A DNA stretch of 64,000 nt from Bacteroidaceae bacterium. GTDB lineage: Bacteria; Bacteroidota; Bacteroidia; Bacteroidales; Bacteroidaceae. The stretch covers positions 22,743 through 86,742 of the forward strand of contig JAGAQH010000037.1 in the NCBI GenBank assembly GCA_017622815.1, given 5' to 3'. The notes under the pieces were generated by a model. It ran no database searches, was not told the origin of the DNA, and saw nothing but the letters and a program-made list of their open reading frames with translations. Positions 9,433-21,779 of this stretch are shown here, piece after piece; position 1 is the stretch's first letter; each line of letters begins with the position of its first letter. The position numbers and the translations under genes are program-made.

Positions 9433-9490
9433 CACAATAATACCAAGCGGGGCTGTGATTGAATTCACAGCCCCGCTTGGTATTATTGTG
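9433..9490. terminator. Bidirectional terminator with a perfect 26-bp stem
   Basis: 9433-9458 and 9465-9490 are exact inverted copies (CACAATAATACCAAGCGGGG..) with a 6-nt loop TTGAAT. The AT-rich outer part gives a U tract on both strands. It separates the convergent genes at 9013 and 9517. Confidence 0.88.
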
Positions 9491-9516
9491 CGGACTAAGG
9501 TATCCGCTATTTTGGT

Positions 9517-11667
9517 TTAATAGAACAGGTAACGCTTGTCTTCTACGTTAGCCTTCTTGTACAGATCGTTCTGGAATGCGCTGATAGAACGGAGAGCAGC
9601 CTGTGTGAGTGTGCCCTGTTCCTGCTTCTGGTCGTAAGTAGCCTCCTGCTTGTCGGTTGCAAGAACCTGATAGGCATAAACGGCACCATTGCCACGAACA
9701 GCATTCTTGAATGCATCCTTGGCGGCATTGCTTGAACTACCGCTAATGGCAGGCTCGATATTGCCGGTCTTGCTTACAAATACTGACTGTGCGAATGTTA
9801 CTCGGCGAAGAGTGTCTGTAACAACGCCGGGAAGTTTGGCTGCTTCTGCCATGCTGTTGATGCCAGCAAGCTTCTCTTCCAGAAGTGCGGCCTTCTTGTC
9901 CTTGATGACTTCTGTTTCCAAGAATCTCTTTACGTCTTCCTGCTCCCAAGAAAGATAGCCCTTGGGGGTGATGTCTGTGAGAACGATGCACATAAGGTGG
10001 TCGTTGTTGCCACACTCATAGAGGGGACTGACATCACCAACCTTGGTGTTCTCGTCGAAAATCCAACGGAGAGCATCGCGTGTACCGCTTACTCCGCCTA
10101 CGTTGTGTTCCGCACTGGAGAGGTTGTCGCGCTGGAGGATTCTGTAGCCGGCCTTTTCTGCCAGGGTGTCAATTTCTTCTGCACCCTTGCCAGCCAGGAA
10201 TGAAGAGAAGTTGGAGAATGCCTTGTCATAGGTCTGCTTAGAGAACTCTACAGCACTCTTTACAACTGCTACATCGTACTTCTCGATGGGGTTGCGGGTC
10301 TCCAGTACATTTATTACCAGTACGCTCTGGCCGTCAAGAACCAACTTCTTGAGGCTGCCTGCTGATGCAGAAGTGATTGCCTCAATAATCTTCTTGTTGG
10401 TGTCATCAATGTTCATGCCCTCGTACTGGGCAGATGCCATCCACAGTTTCTCGCCGCTCTGATTGTACTTCTTTGCGATAGTGTCAAAAGGTGCACCTGC
10501 ATTGATGGCATTCATGATGCTGTCAGCAGACTGCTCGGCCAAAGCCATGTCCATGCCGGGTATGCCGATGATGCGGTACTGGATGCTGTCGGGTACGGTC
10601 TGTGTGGAGATAAGACGAACAATGTTCATGGTGTTGTCCATGTTGTTGTAGTAGGGACCAACCTGCTGACCTGCGCTCATGCTGTCCAACTGGTTTGCAA
10701 TGTCTGTGGGCAGAGCGTTCTTGCTGATGGGCAGGGGAGAGTAGGCTACGAGAGAACGGGCCTCGCGGATGATCTTTGCAGGAGCAACGCCCTCGTTCAG
10801 CTGCTTGGCGTATTCGTTCATCTGAGCATTCAGTTCAGCCTCGTCTTCCTTGCTGGCTTTAACGGCAATGTCGATGTACTTGATGCTGCGTGTCTCAGCG
10901 GGAGTCTCGAACAGATCCTTCAATTCTTCGTACTTGGCCTTCAGTTCCTTGTCCTCTACGGTTATTTCGCTATCCATGATGCTGCTGTAGGGGAGGGCAG
11001 CCATGAGGAGGGTTCTCTCGTTGGTGCGTGCGTCGAAGTTCTGCTGTGCCTCTACGGGATTGCTGAGTATGCTTGCTGCGAGCAGGGTCTGGTATTTCTG
11101 AGCCAGAATGGTGTTGCGCAGATTTTCCTCGATGAACTTCCACCACTGTGTCAGGCTGCGTGCTTCCTCTACCATATCGGCAGAAGCGTCGGCAGTAGTG
11201 AGTATCTCGTTACACTGATCCAAGGTCTGCTTGAGCAGAGTGTAGTCGAACTTGCCCTGCTGGTTGCGGAAAGGAGTCTGCTGGAGCATGGGGTGCTCGC
11301 CCTTGAGGAGGATCTGCAACAGCTCGTTGTCTGTTACGGTCAGACCAAGCTCGTCCGTCTCGCTGGCGATAAGCTCGGTCTCAACGAGGTTCTGCCAAAC
11401 CTGGTCACGAATGCTCTGCATCTGTTCGTCGCTAAGGTTTGTTAATCCGTTGGAGGTCTTGATTACGTTAGTGTACTCGTCGACCTTGTTGTTGAAATCC
11501 TGAAGATCAATGTCCTTGCCGTTGATGCTACCTACGGTGTTATGGCTGGACAGGTAGAAGATCTCCACAACTTTTGCCCAGTCTGTGGCGATAAAGCCTA
11601 TCAGACCGAGGAAGAGGGCGCCAACCACCAGGGGGCCGGCGTTTCTTACTTTTTGTAAAGCTGCCAT
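9517..11667 (-). CDS. PpiD/SurA-like membrane-anchored peptidyl-prolyl isomerase
   Basis: 716 residues. Membrane anchor at about 11-30 (AGPLVVGALFLGLIGFIATD), then a SurA/PpiD-type N-terminal chaperone domain (VGSINGKDIDLQDFNNKVDEY), a central parvulin-like region at about 340-450, and helical C-terminal parts. A periplasmic foldase for outer-membrane proteins is expected. The parvulin signature is weakly conserved here, so isomerase activity is less certain than the chaperone role. It follows the lptC/CNNM genes on the same strand after a 214-bp gap with its own promoter. Confidence 0.85.
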   Translation of the reverse strand: MAALQKVRNAGPLVVGALFLGLIGFIATDWAKVVEIFYLSSHNTVGSINGKDIDLQDFNNKVDEYTNVIKTSNGLTNLSDEQMQSIRDQVWQNLVETELIASETDELGLTVTDNELLQILLKGEHPMLQQTPFRNQQGKFDYTLLKQTLDQCNEILTTADASADMVEEARSLTQWWKFIEENLRNTILAQKYQTLLAASILSNPVEAQQNFDARTNERTLLMAALPYSSIMDSEITVEDKELKAKYEELKDLFETPAETRSIKYIDIAVKASKEDEAELNAQMNEYAKQLNEGVAPAKIIREARSLVAYSPLPISKNALPTDIANQLDSMSAGQQVGPYYNNMDNTMNIVRLISTQTVPDSIQYRIIGIPGMDMALAEQSADSIMNAINAGAPFDTIAKKYNQSGEKLWMASAQYEGMNIDDTNKKIIEAITSASAGSLKKLVLDGQSVLVINVLETRNPIEKYDVAVVKSAVEFSKQTYDKAFSNFSSFLAGKGAEEIDTLAEKAGYRILQRDNLSSAEHNVGGVSGTRDALRWIFDENTKVGDVSPLYECGNNDHLMCIVLTDITPKGYLSWEQEDVKRFLETEVIKDKKAALLEEKLAGINSMAEAAKLPGVVTDTLRRVTFAQSVFVSKTGNIEPAISGSSSNAAKDAFKNAVRGNGAVYAYQVLATDKQEATYDQKQEQGTLTQAALRSISAFQNDLYKKANVEDKRYLFY

Positions 11668-11736
11668 TTTGTTTTGTTGTTTATATTTTGTTATTATTTA
11701 TTCGGTTTGCGTGTGTTTTCGCGCGCATTTAGGGCA

Positions 11737-11744
11737 CAAAGTTA
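11737..11744 (-). promoter_or_regulatory. -7 promoter box of the PpiD-like gene
   Basis: CAAAGTTA on the plus strand is TAACTTTG on the minus strand, matching TAnnTTTG, about 70 bp before the start at 11667. Confidence 0.55.
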
Positions 11745-11881
11745 GTGAATTTTCTTGGATATACCTTATAAGTATAGGTATTTATTTGTCGGAAATACCC
11801 AAAATCTTAGGCAAAGTCATGGCCGGATGCGCGTCAGGTAGTTTAGAATCGTGGGCATAGTTCCTGTGTGTGCCCGTTTTC

Positions 11882-13120
11882 TTATTTGTGCGACAAAAGT
11901 ATCTCTTCTATTTTATTGGCGGTTTTCTTTGTCACTTTGACGTTCCAGTTACCGCACTGTATCACCTCGTTGAGTTTCGGGAAACTTTGGTATTCGTTCA
12001 ATATCCATCCGCCTACGGTCAGGTAGTCGTCGCTCTCGGGCAGGTCTATGTCCAGAAGGTCATTTGCCTTCTCTATCTCCATGCGTGCCGAGATGTGGTA
12101 TTCTCCTGTGGGCAGTTGCTTGGCAATGTAGTTGTTGTTGTCGTGCTCGTCTTCTATGTCGCCGAAGATTTCTTCAACGAGGTCCTCAACGGTGACAATG
12201 CCTGATGTCCCGCCAAACTCGTCCACTACAACGGCAATGGATTTCTTTTGGCTCATGAGCGTGGAAAGCAGTTTCTGTGCCGACATAGTTTCCGGCACAA
12301 TGGGAGTTTCTCGTATGCTGCGTGTCCAATCGTCGTTTGGTGCCAGATGGAACATTTCGCTGGAATGCAGGAAGCCTACGATGTCATCCAAGTCCTCCTT
12401 GTAGATGATAAGTTTTGACATCCCGCTGTCCGTGAACTGGCTGCGTATTTCTGCCAGTGTGGCGTCCATGCCCACGGCAACTATTTCGGTGCGTGGCACG
12501 ATACAATCACGCACTTTTACATTGCGGAAATCCAAGGCGTTCTGGAAGATCTTCACTTCGTCTTCCAGCATGTCTTCGTTGTCGATATTGTCGATGTTGC
12601 TCTGTATCAAATGGTCAAGGTCGGCTTTACGGAAGCCTTCGTTCTCTTTTTCTTTTGGCACTCGCATGCCAAGCAGGAACAGCAGCATGTGGGACAATCC
12701 GCTGGTGAATTTGCTTATCGGCCAAAGCAGGATATAGAAGAGCATTGCGGGGAAAGCGCATACGCGAAGCATTCTGTTGGGGTTGATGCGGAAGAGCATC
12801 TTCGGAAGGAACTCGCCGGTAAACAGTACTATCAGGGTGCTGACGATGGTCTGCAGTATCAGTCCTTCTATCAGTTTTGCCATTAAGATACCATATATTA
12901 CCAGCGCGATATTGTTGCCCACCAGTATGGTTGAGATGAAATTGCTGGGGTGCTTGTAGAATATGTCTATGATACGTGACGTTATTCCGCCGTCTTCCCG
13001 TTCCATTTCAAAGCGCATCTTGTTGCTGGACACAAAGGCGATCTCTGTGCCGGAAAAGAAGGCGGAGAACATCAGTACTATAAATATCTCTATGAAGAGC
13101 GTGTTATATGTATCAGGCAT
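11882..13120 (-). CDS. CNNM/CBS-pair/CorC_HlyC membrane protein (GldE/TlyC-like)
   Basis: 412 residues. An N-terminal CNNM domain of about four membrane segments (residues 6-28 SAFFSGTEIAFVSSNK, then about 56-145), a tandem CBS pair (VRDCIVPRTEIVAVGMDATL.., IAVVVDEFGGTSGIVTVEDLVEEIFGDIEDE) and a C-terminal CorC_HlyC domain (YLTVGGWILNE..). Family members are linked to Mg2+/Co2+ transport or efflux; Flavobacterial relatives include the gliding protein GldE. It starts 2 bp after the end of lptC and is translated from the same transcript. The CorC label does not establish cation specificity. Confidence 0.9.
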   Translation of the reverse strand: MPDTYNTLFIEIFIVLMFSAFFSGTEIAFVSSNKMRFEMEREDGGITSRIIDIFYKHPSNFISTILVGNNIALVIYGILMAKLIEGLILQTIVSTLIVLFTGEFLPKMLFRINPNRMLRVCAFPAMLFYILLWPISKFTSGLSHMLLFLLGMRVPKEKENEGFRKADLDHLIQSNIDNIDNEDMLEDEVKIFQNALDFRNVKVRDCIVPRTEIVAVGMDATLAEIRSQFTDSGMSKLIIYKEDLDDIVGFLHSSEMFHLAPNDDWTRSIRETPIVPETMSAQKLLSTLMSQKKSIAVVVDEFGGTSGIVTVEDLVEEIFGDIEDEHDNNNYIAKQLPTGEYHISARMEIEKANDLLDIDLPESDDYLTVGGWILNEYQSFPKLNEVIQCGNWNVKVTKKTANKIEEILLSHK

Positions 13121-13122
13121 GT

Positions 13123-13902
13123 CTATTTTTCTTTCTTGAAGTCAAATTTAGTCGGTGCAGGTGCCAGCACCTTTACTGGCGATGCATTGGGATTGCGTGG
13201 CTTTAGCGGCGTGTTTGCCAGTGTGTTTGCCGGTGGAACCGAGTGTGCGTTGGCACTTATGGCTGATGTATCCGCATTTGTTGTCGAATCGGCAGGCGCC
13301 CCTGTTCCTCCATCCGCGTCCGACATGGGGAAGTCTCCCTTGGAGTTGGCTACAGAGTAGCGTGTCATCTGTTCGTTGCTGCGGAACTCCGTGCCTTCCA
13401 GGGTGCGTTCCGGGGTGATGATGGTCATGTAGGCATGGTTCCACATCTCGTGTTTGTTCAGGTCCCAAAAGAGTTCTTCAGTGTTGAACTTGGTTCCCTG
13501 CACATTGCGTATGCGTACTCTGCCACGCAGTTCCCATGTCCGTTGTTGGTGAAGGTAGGCCGTGTCCGCTTGGACGTAAAGGTCAACGTTCAGTTCCTCG
13601 TCCAGTCGCAGCATCAGAAGTCCCTTGACGAATTTCCATGTCGCCGCCTGGTCTGCTGGAGTGTATATGTCCCACTCTTCTGCCACCAGATGGTAACGGA
13701 TTATTCCAGAGTCGGATATGAGTGTGCTGACCCCTACACTGTGCATGAACGGCAAGGAGTCTGAGGCCTTGACTTTTTGGGTGGGCTTGGCCTCTTCTGA
13801 GGAGCATGCGAGGAAGCATGGCAGTAAGAAGAAGCATCCCAGCCACCAGAGTGGCGAGATGCGCAAGATGTTCGTATGACGTTGGGTACTGTCTGTGTCC
13901 AT
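13123..13902 (-). CDS. lptC: LPS export periplasmic protein LptC
   Basis: 259 residues. Lipoprotein-type N-terminus (LGCFFLLPCFLACSS, Cys at the lipobox) followed by an LptC-like beta-jellyroll: YHLVAEEWDIYT, LRGRVRIRNVQGTKFNTEELFWD, MTIITPERTLEGTEFRSNEQM. LptC receives lipopolysaccharide from LptBFG and passes it to LptA. The last 70 residues are low-complexity, A, P, N and T rich, and are probably disordered. It lies between an outer-membrane protein and the CNNM protein with 6- and 2-bp gaps, a gene order common in Bacteroidales. Confidence 0.85.
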   Translation of the reverse strand: MDTDSTQRHTNILRISPLWWLGCFFLLPCFLACSSEEAKPTQKVKASDSLPFMHSVGVSTLISDSGIIRYHLVAEEWDIYTPADQAATWKFVKGLLMLRLDEELNVDLYVQADTAYLHQQRTWELRGRVRIRNVQGTKFNTEELFWDLNKHEMWNHAYMTIITPERTLEGTEFRSNEQMTRYSVANSKGDFPMSDADGGTGAPADSTTNADTSAISANAHSVPPANTLANTPLKPRNPNASPVKVLAPAPTKFDFKKEK

Positions 13903-13908
13903 GTGGGA

Positions 13909-15291
13909 TTATTGAATCTTGAACTTCATGAACCAACGCTCGTTGAATGTGACGCCGAGATTCAGGACAAAATAGTTTTCGGTCACCAGGTTCTGTGCAC
14001 TGGGTGAACGACGTAACCACTGCACACCGACGTTTACTATGGACTTTATACCCATGCGGCTGTTAATGTAATTGTTGAGAGGCAACCCTACGCCCAAGTT
14101 CACGCTAAATTCGCTCGGACCTTCGTGCATCGTCGCCAGTTTTCCTTCCCCTTGTGGGATATTCATGTACGGGCTGCTGTATGAGAATCCCATACGATAC
14201 TTTATCTTCTTGTAATAGCCTTTGGGTGCCAACGGATTGGGAGTATATTCCACACCTGCCTTCAGCATATAGTGGTTTTTGTACATCTTGTCCGTACTGG
14301 GGTAGGTGACGTTGTTGCCTGTCACTACCATGGCGGGGATACGGCAATCACCCCAGGTCTGATAGTGGTAGTCGGCAGAAACGATGAGGTTGTTCTTGTG
14401 CTGCCATGCTATGCCTCCGGCATAACTCATGGGTATGTCAAAGCCGTCCTTCTCTCCCTCAACGCGCAGAGTGTCGCCGCTTGTCATGAATCTGTACAGG
14501 AAGGCATCACCGTCAAACTTGTGTCCCAATCCCACGGTGGCGCCTAAAGTCAGCCAGTCTTGTGGGCTTACGCGGAAGGCATACTGTGCACCGAAGTCCA
14601 GTTTGTAGGTTATCACATCAGAATGCTGGATGAAGTTGAATCCGTCAAAGTTGTTGCTTGCAGAGTTGTCTACGGTGAACTGCTGCATCATGACGTGGTC
14701 GTATCCGCCCCACAGGATGCTGACATTTGTGCCTATGGAGAAGTTAGAGAACGGCTTCCATCCAAGGCCGACGAATACCTGGTTCAAGCCACCCTTGCCC
14801 TGGTAGTTGGTCGTGTTGCGTATCAGTTCTCCTGTTGTCTGGTCGCGGTAGGCTTCATCGTTTGTGGTGGTGTAATTGTATCCGATGGTGCTGTAGGGCT
14901 TGAAGCCGAATGACAGGCCCAGGTTCTTGCGCAGTCTCAGGCCTGCGGCAATGTAGTCGAAACTGGCGTTGTTCACGTTTACGCCGCTACCGGACATGCT
15001 CATGCGCCCGAAATGTCCAGACATGCCGAGATCCAGGATGAAACTTAGGGAGTCAATGTGCGCGTATGAAGCCGGGTTCATCGTGTTGAGCTTGCTGCCG
15101 GACGGCAGTGCCACGCCCACACCTCCCATGGCTTTGTTCCAACCTTGCGACTGGTCGTTGAGCAGTCCCAGGCCAAAGCGTGAATAGGAGGAGTTGCTGC
15201 CACCGTTTTGTGAATGTACATGTACGCAGCACAAGGTTGCTGCAATTGCTATGATGAAGCGGGCGGTTCGGATTATTCTAATGTTGTTCAA
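13909..15291 (-). CDS. Outer-membrane beta-barrel protein (FadL/OmpP1-like)
   Basis: About 460 residues. The mature start is SQNGGSNSSYSRFGLGLLND, followed by MGGVGVALPSGSKLNTMNPASYA, a conserved Bacteroidetes pattern near FadL/OmpP1-type barrels, and many amphipathic strands ending with F-K-I-Q. A frame from 15318 would begin within the -7 box (15316-15323); the first usable start after the promoter is TTG at 15291, which gives a good signal peptide (NNIRIIRTARFIIAIAATL). First gene of the operon with lptC and the CNNM gene. Substrate unknown. Confidence 0.75.
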   Translation of the reverse strand: MNNIRIIRTARFIIAIAATLCCVHVHSQNGGSNSSYSRFGLGLLNDQSQGWNKAMGGVGVALPSGSKLNTMNPASYAHIDSLSFILDLGMSGHFGRMSMSGSGVNVNNASFDYIAAGLRLRKNLGLSFGFKPYSTIGYNYTTTNDEAYRDQTTGELIRNTTNYQGKGGLNQVFVGLGWKPFSNFSIGTNVSILWGGYDHVMMQQFTVDNSASNNFDGFNFIQHSDVITYKLDFGAQYAFRVSPQDWLTLGATVGLGHKFDGDAFLYRFMTSGDTLRVEGEKDGFDIPMSYAGGIAWQHKNNLIVSADYHYQTWGDCRIPAMVVTGNNVTYPSTDKMYKNHYMLKAGVEYTPNPLAPKGYYKKIKYRMGFSYSSPYMNIPQGEGKLATMHEGPSEFSVNLGVGLPLNNYINSRMGIKSIVNVGVQWLRRSPSAQNLVTENYFVLNLGVTFNERWFMKFKIQ

Positions 15292-15315
15292 GGGTGTGTA
15301 GTTTTTGTGCGTGTG

Positions 15316-15323
15316 CAAAGGTA
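15316..15323 (-). promoter_or_regulatory. -7 promoter box of the outer-membrane protein/lptC/CNNM operon
   Basis: CAAAGGTA reads TACCTTTG on the minus strand. The expected start site near 15309 leaves a leader of about 18 nt to the TTG at 15291. Confidence 0.6.
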
Positions 15324-15420
15324 AGATAAAACTTTTAAACGACCAAAGACGCCTGTCCTTATTTGGTGACGTTACACCTAATTTAATATATATTTACTGG
15401 GACTGGGGTCAAATACAGTT

Positions 15421-15437
15421 TATTTTTGCTATCTTTG
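15421..15437 (+). promoter_or_regulatory. Two overlapping -7 boxes before the DUF4105 gene
   Basis: TATTTTTG at 15421-15428 and TATCTTTG at 15430-15437 both match TAnnTTTG. The ATG at 15445 follows within 8 bp of the second box, so transcripts from it would be nearly leaderless. Confidence 0.55.
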
Positions 15438-15444
15438 CGCCCGA

Positions 15445-16677
15445 ATGAAACGTATACTGCTCACCATAGCATTAGTCTTTGGCCTTCTGCCTCTGTATGC
15501 TGCGGACAATTCCGGAGACATCAGGGTCAGTGTGCTTACGTGCTCTCCCGGTCAGGAGGTCTATTCCCTTTATGGGCATACGGCCATTCGTGTTCAGGAT
15601 ATGGGCCGGGGGACTGACCACGTATTCAACTATGGAGTCTTTGACTTCAATACCGAGCATTTCGTATGGAAGTTCGTGCTTGGCGAAACGGACTATATCT
15701 GCATGGCTGTACCCTGGGAATTCTTTGTCCGTGAATACGAGGCACGGGGCAGCAGTGTGGTCGCCCAAGTATTGAACCTTACCGACTCCGAGGCCACTCG
15801 CGTGAGGGATTATCTCTACAGGAATATCCAGAAGGAGAACTGCGTCTACAGATACAACTTCCTTACGAACAACTGCACGACCCGTGTGATGGATTGTGTG
15901 GACTCTTGTGTCGAGGGCAATATCGTGTACTCGTGGAATGAGGAGCCTCGTACCTATCGCCAGATACTACACGAGTATACCACAGACTTTCCGTGGACTC
16001 AGGAGGGCAACGACCTTCTGCTTGGTGCCGATGTGGATACCGTGTTGTCATACCGTGCCAAATGCTTTATTCCGGAATATTACATGGGGGCATTGGATGG
16101 CGCTGTGGTGCGCAACGAGTTTCAGGACACACGCAACCTTGTCTTGGAAACACAAACCCTAGTTCCCCTTAACCGGGCAAAAGCCGGTGCGCAGTCACAT
16201 TTCCCCCTGTCTCCTGCAGAGTTCGGGTGGCTTGCTCTTGCCATAGGTCTCATCATAATGGCCCTGGAGTTCATGACGCGCAGGATGTTCTGGCTTTTGG
16301 ATGTGCTCTTGATGCTGGCACACGGTTTGGCCGGATGCATCATCCTGTTCGTGTTCCTGTTTTCCTCGCATCCGACTCTGGACAGCAACTGGCTCGTGGG
16401 AATCCTTAACCCCTTGCCCCTGGTTGCCTTGCCCTTTGTGGTAAGGGCAGCATGGCGTGATTCCCGTACCTTGTGGCACCACTTTATGGCCGCATGGCTT
16501 GCCTTGTTCCTGTTGTTTATGCCATGGATGCCGCAACAGATGTGTGTGCTTGCCGTGCCGGTACTGGCCACTTTGCTGAGCAGACAGATTTCCTATATAT
16601 TGCACTACGGCCGCCCTCGTGCGACAAAGTCTTCCAAGGGCCGCTCCCGTAGATACACGTCAAGAAGAAAGAGATGA
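15445..16677 (+). CDS. DUF4105 envelope protein with C-terminal membrane helices
   Basis: 410 residues. Signal peptide (MKRILLTIALVFGLLPLYAA), then a DUF4105 domain at about 25-230: VYSLYGHTAIRVQD, HVFNYGVFDF, NFLTNNCTTRVMD, with conserved His and Cys that resemble the NlpC/P60-like LRAT fold. The C-terminal half has about five membrane helices (about 255-390) and ends in a basic tail (SSKGRSRRYTSRRKR). The domain is proposed to be enzymatic in some families, but no substrate is known. It overlaps the next gene by 4 bp (ATGA), so the two are translationally coupled. Confidence 0.85.
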   Translation: MKRILLTIALVFGLLPLYAADNSGDIRVSVLTCSPGQEVYSLYGHTAIRVQDMGRGTDHVFNYGVFDFNTEHFVWKFVLGETDYICMAVPWEFFVREYEARGSSVVAQVLNLTDSEATRVRDYLYRNIQKENCVYRYNFLTNNCTTRVMDCVDSCVEGNIVYSWNEEPRTYRQILHEYTTDFPWTQEGNDLLLGADVDTVLSYRAKCFIPEYYMGALDGAVVRNEFQDTRNLVLETQTLVPLNRAKAGAQSHFPLSPAEFGWLALAIGLIIMALEFMTRRMFWLLDVLLMLAHGLAGCIILFVFLFSSHPTLDSNWLVGILNPLPLVALPFVVRAAWRDSRTLWHHFMAAWLALFLLFMPWMPQQMCVLAVPVLATLLSRQISYILHYGRPRATKSSKGRSRRYTSRRKR

Positions 16678-18284
16678 AACCGTTTTCTACATATAACAGA
16701 CTGTTCACCACTTTGGCTGTGCTCTTCTCCATTTACGGAGCAGAGGCACAGACGGCACCGGCCTTGCCCCGTCTGGTCGTCAATGTCATGATAGACCAGT
16801 TGCGTTCGGACTATATGGAGGCATTCTTCCCGCTTTATGGCGATCGTGGCTTCCGTCGTCTTATGCAGGAGGGATGCATGTACACAAATGCCGAGTACCC
16901 CTTTGCACGCCCCGACCGTGCCAGTGCAACCGCCTGTCTGCATAGCGGCACCACTCCTTACGACAATGGCATTCCTGCCGAGCGCTGGCTCGACCGCCAG
17001 AGTCTGCGTCCCATATATTGCGTGGACGACAAGAACTATCAGGGACATCTTACTGCCGAGAACTCCTCTCCCTTGTATCTGGGCGTTTCCACAATCGGTG
17101 ATGAACTGAAGGTTGCCACAGAGGGCAAGGGCATAGTGCTGAGTATCTCCCCTTTCCGCGACGCGGCAATACTCTCTGCCGGTCATGCCGCCGATGCATG
17201 TTTCTGGATTAACGACCTTACCGGCCAATGGTGCTCCACTTCATATTATGGCGAGTTCCCGTCATGGGCATTGACCTATAGCAGATACAATTCCCTGCAG
17301 AGCCGTATAGGAGACATCACGTGGACCCCCTCCAACGAAGTGGTAGGCAATTTCAGTTACTTTGTGTCCGGAGGCATGAAGAGCCCGTTCTCCCACAATT
17401 TCAAGGGACAGCGTGCCTATCGCGAGTTCAAGGCCAGTGGTATGGTCAACGAGGAGGTAAACCGCTTCGCCTCTCACTGTATCACATCCTCGGGCATGGG
17501 ACTGGATGCCGTTACCGACATGCTTTCGGTTACCTATTATGCAGGTACCTATGACCACCGCTCGGTTACGGAGTGTCCTATGGAACTGCAGGATACCTAC
17601 GTGCGTCTTGACCGCGCTCTTGGCCAACTTTTCGACGACGTGGAGAAGCGAGTGGGCAAGGGTAGGGCACTTTTCGTAGTAACCGGTACCGGTTATTGCG
17701 AGGAACCCGTTTCCGACAACCTGTCAAAATACCGTATCCCCTCCGGCACCTTCGACATGCATCGTGTAGAGATGCTGCTGAACATATATCTCATTGCCGT
17801 GTACGGCCAGGGACAATGGGTGGAAAGCAGCCTCGGCAACGAAATATATCTCAACCGCAAACTCATCGAGCAGCGCAACGTGAACATGACGGAACTGCTG
17901 GACATGAGTTCTGCCTTCATTATCCAACTGGCCGGTGTCAAGGACGTGTACACCAGCCAGCGCCTTTCACTCGGAGCGTGGACACCGGGCATTTCCAAAC
18001 TGCGCAATGCCTATAATCCGCACCGTTCAGGCGACATTATGATACAGATTGCTCCGGGATGGTCCGTTGCTGGTGTAAACAGTACTCCGGGAGCCGTCAA
18101 GGAGAACGTTTCCAGGGAGAGTTATGTCGCCTTCCCCCTCTTCTTCATGGGCACAGGCTTTGATGCATGCAGGGTGGAAACACCGGTCACCGTAGACCAC
18201 GTGGCACCTACCGTAGCTAAGGTGTTGCGCATACGCTCGCCCAACGGATGCGGCCAGCCGCCTCTGACCAAGGTGACTCCATAG
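16674..18284 (+). CDS. Alkaline-phosphatase-fold secreted protein, probably catalytically dead
   Basis: 536 residues, signal peptide ending near AEAQ. The PafA-type phosphatase/phosphodiesterase fold is clear (VVNVMIDQLRSDYMEAFF.., SGTTPYDNGIPAERWLDR, YVRLDRALGQLFDDVEK, YNPHRSGDIMIQIAPGW). Aligned by eye on PafA, Asp41 is kept, but the nucleophile Thr is Pro80, the GH of APGH is A-T, the STDYxGH ligand pair becomes TYDHRS, the TADHG metal motif becomes VTGTGYC, and the DTH before VPL becomes SYVAF. Almost all zinc ligands are missing. It is therefore likely a pseudoenzyme. It is coupled to the DUF4105 gene and lies just before secA. Confidence 0.8.
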   Translation: MKPFSTYNRLFTTLAVLFSIYGAEAQTAPALPRLVVNVMIDQLRSDYMEAFFPLYGDRGFRRLMQEGCMYTNAEYPFARPDRASATACLHSGTTPYDNGIPAERWLDRQSLRPIYCVDDKNYQGHLTAENSSPLYLGVSTIGDELKVATEGKGIVLSISPFRDAAILSAGHAADACFWINDLTGQWCSTSYYGEFPSWALTYSRYNSLQSRIGDITWTPSNEVVGNFSYFVSGGMKSPFSHNFKGQRAYREFKASGMVNEEVNRFASHCITSSGMGLDAVTDMLSVTYYAGTYDHRSVTECPMELQDTYVRLDRALGQLFDDVEKRVGKGRALFVVTGTGYCEEPVSDNLSKYRIPSGTFDMHRVEMLLNIYLIAVYGQGQWVESSLGNEIYLNRKLIEQRNVNMTELLDMSSAFIIQLAGVKDVYTSQRLSLGAWTPGISKLRNAYNPHRSGDIMIQIAPGWSVAGVNSTPGAVKENVSRESYVAFPLFFMGTGFDACRVETPVTVDHVAPTVAKVLRIRSPNGCGQPPLTKVTP

Positions 18285-18364
18285 GCCCGACAACCGTCAT
18301 CCGGACATACAGGTCATCCGGGAACACATCATATAACCCAACACAGAAATAAAACATAACACAA

Positions 18365-21682
<3,318 letters not shown>

Positions 21683-21687
21683 GCGAA

Positions 21688-21757
21688 CTGAAAACGGAAA
21701 TCGGAAAACTCAGATTACTCCAAACAAGTTTTCCGTTTTCCGTTTTCACATTTCCGT
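21688..21757. repeat. AACGGAAA inverted repeat, terminator-like
   Basis: GAAAACGGAAATCGGAAAAC is followed about 20 bp later by GTTTTCCGTTTTCCGTTTTC, giving a hairpin after secA. The same G/A-rich word occurs at 40243-40280, so it is a dispersed element rather than a simple terminator. Confidence 0.55.
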
Positions 21758-21779
21758 TTAACCTAAACCACACATAACC

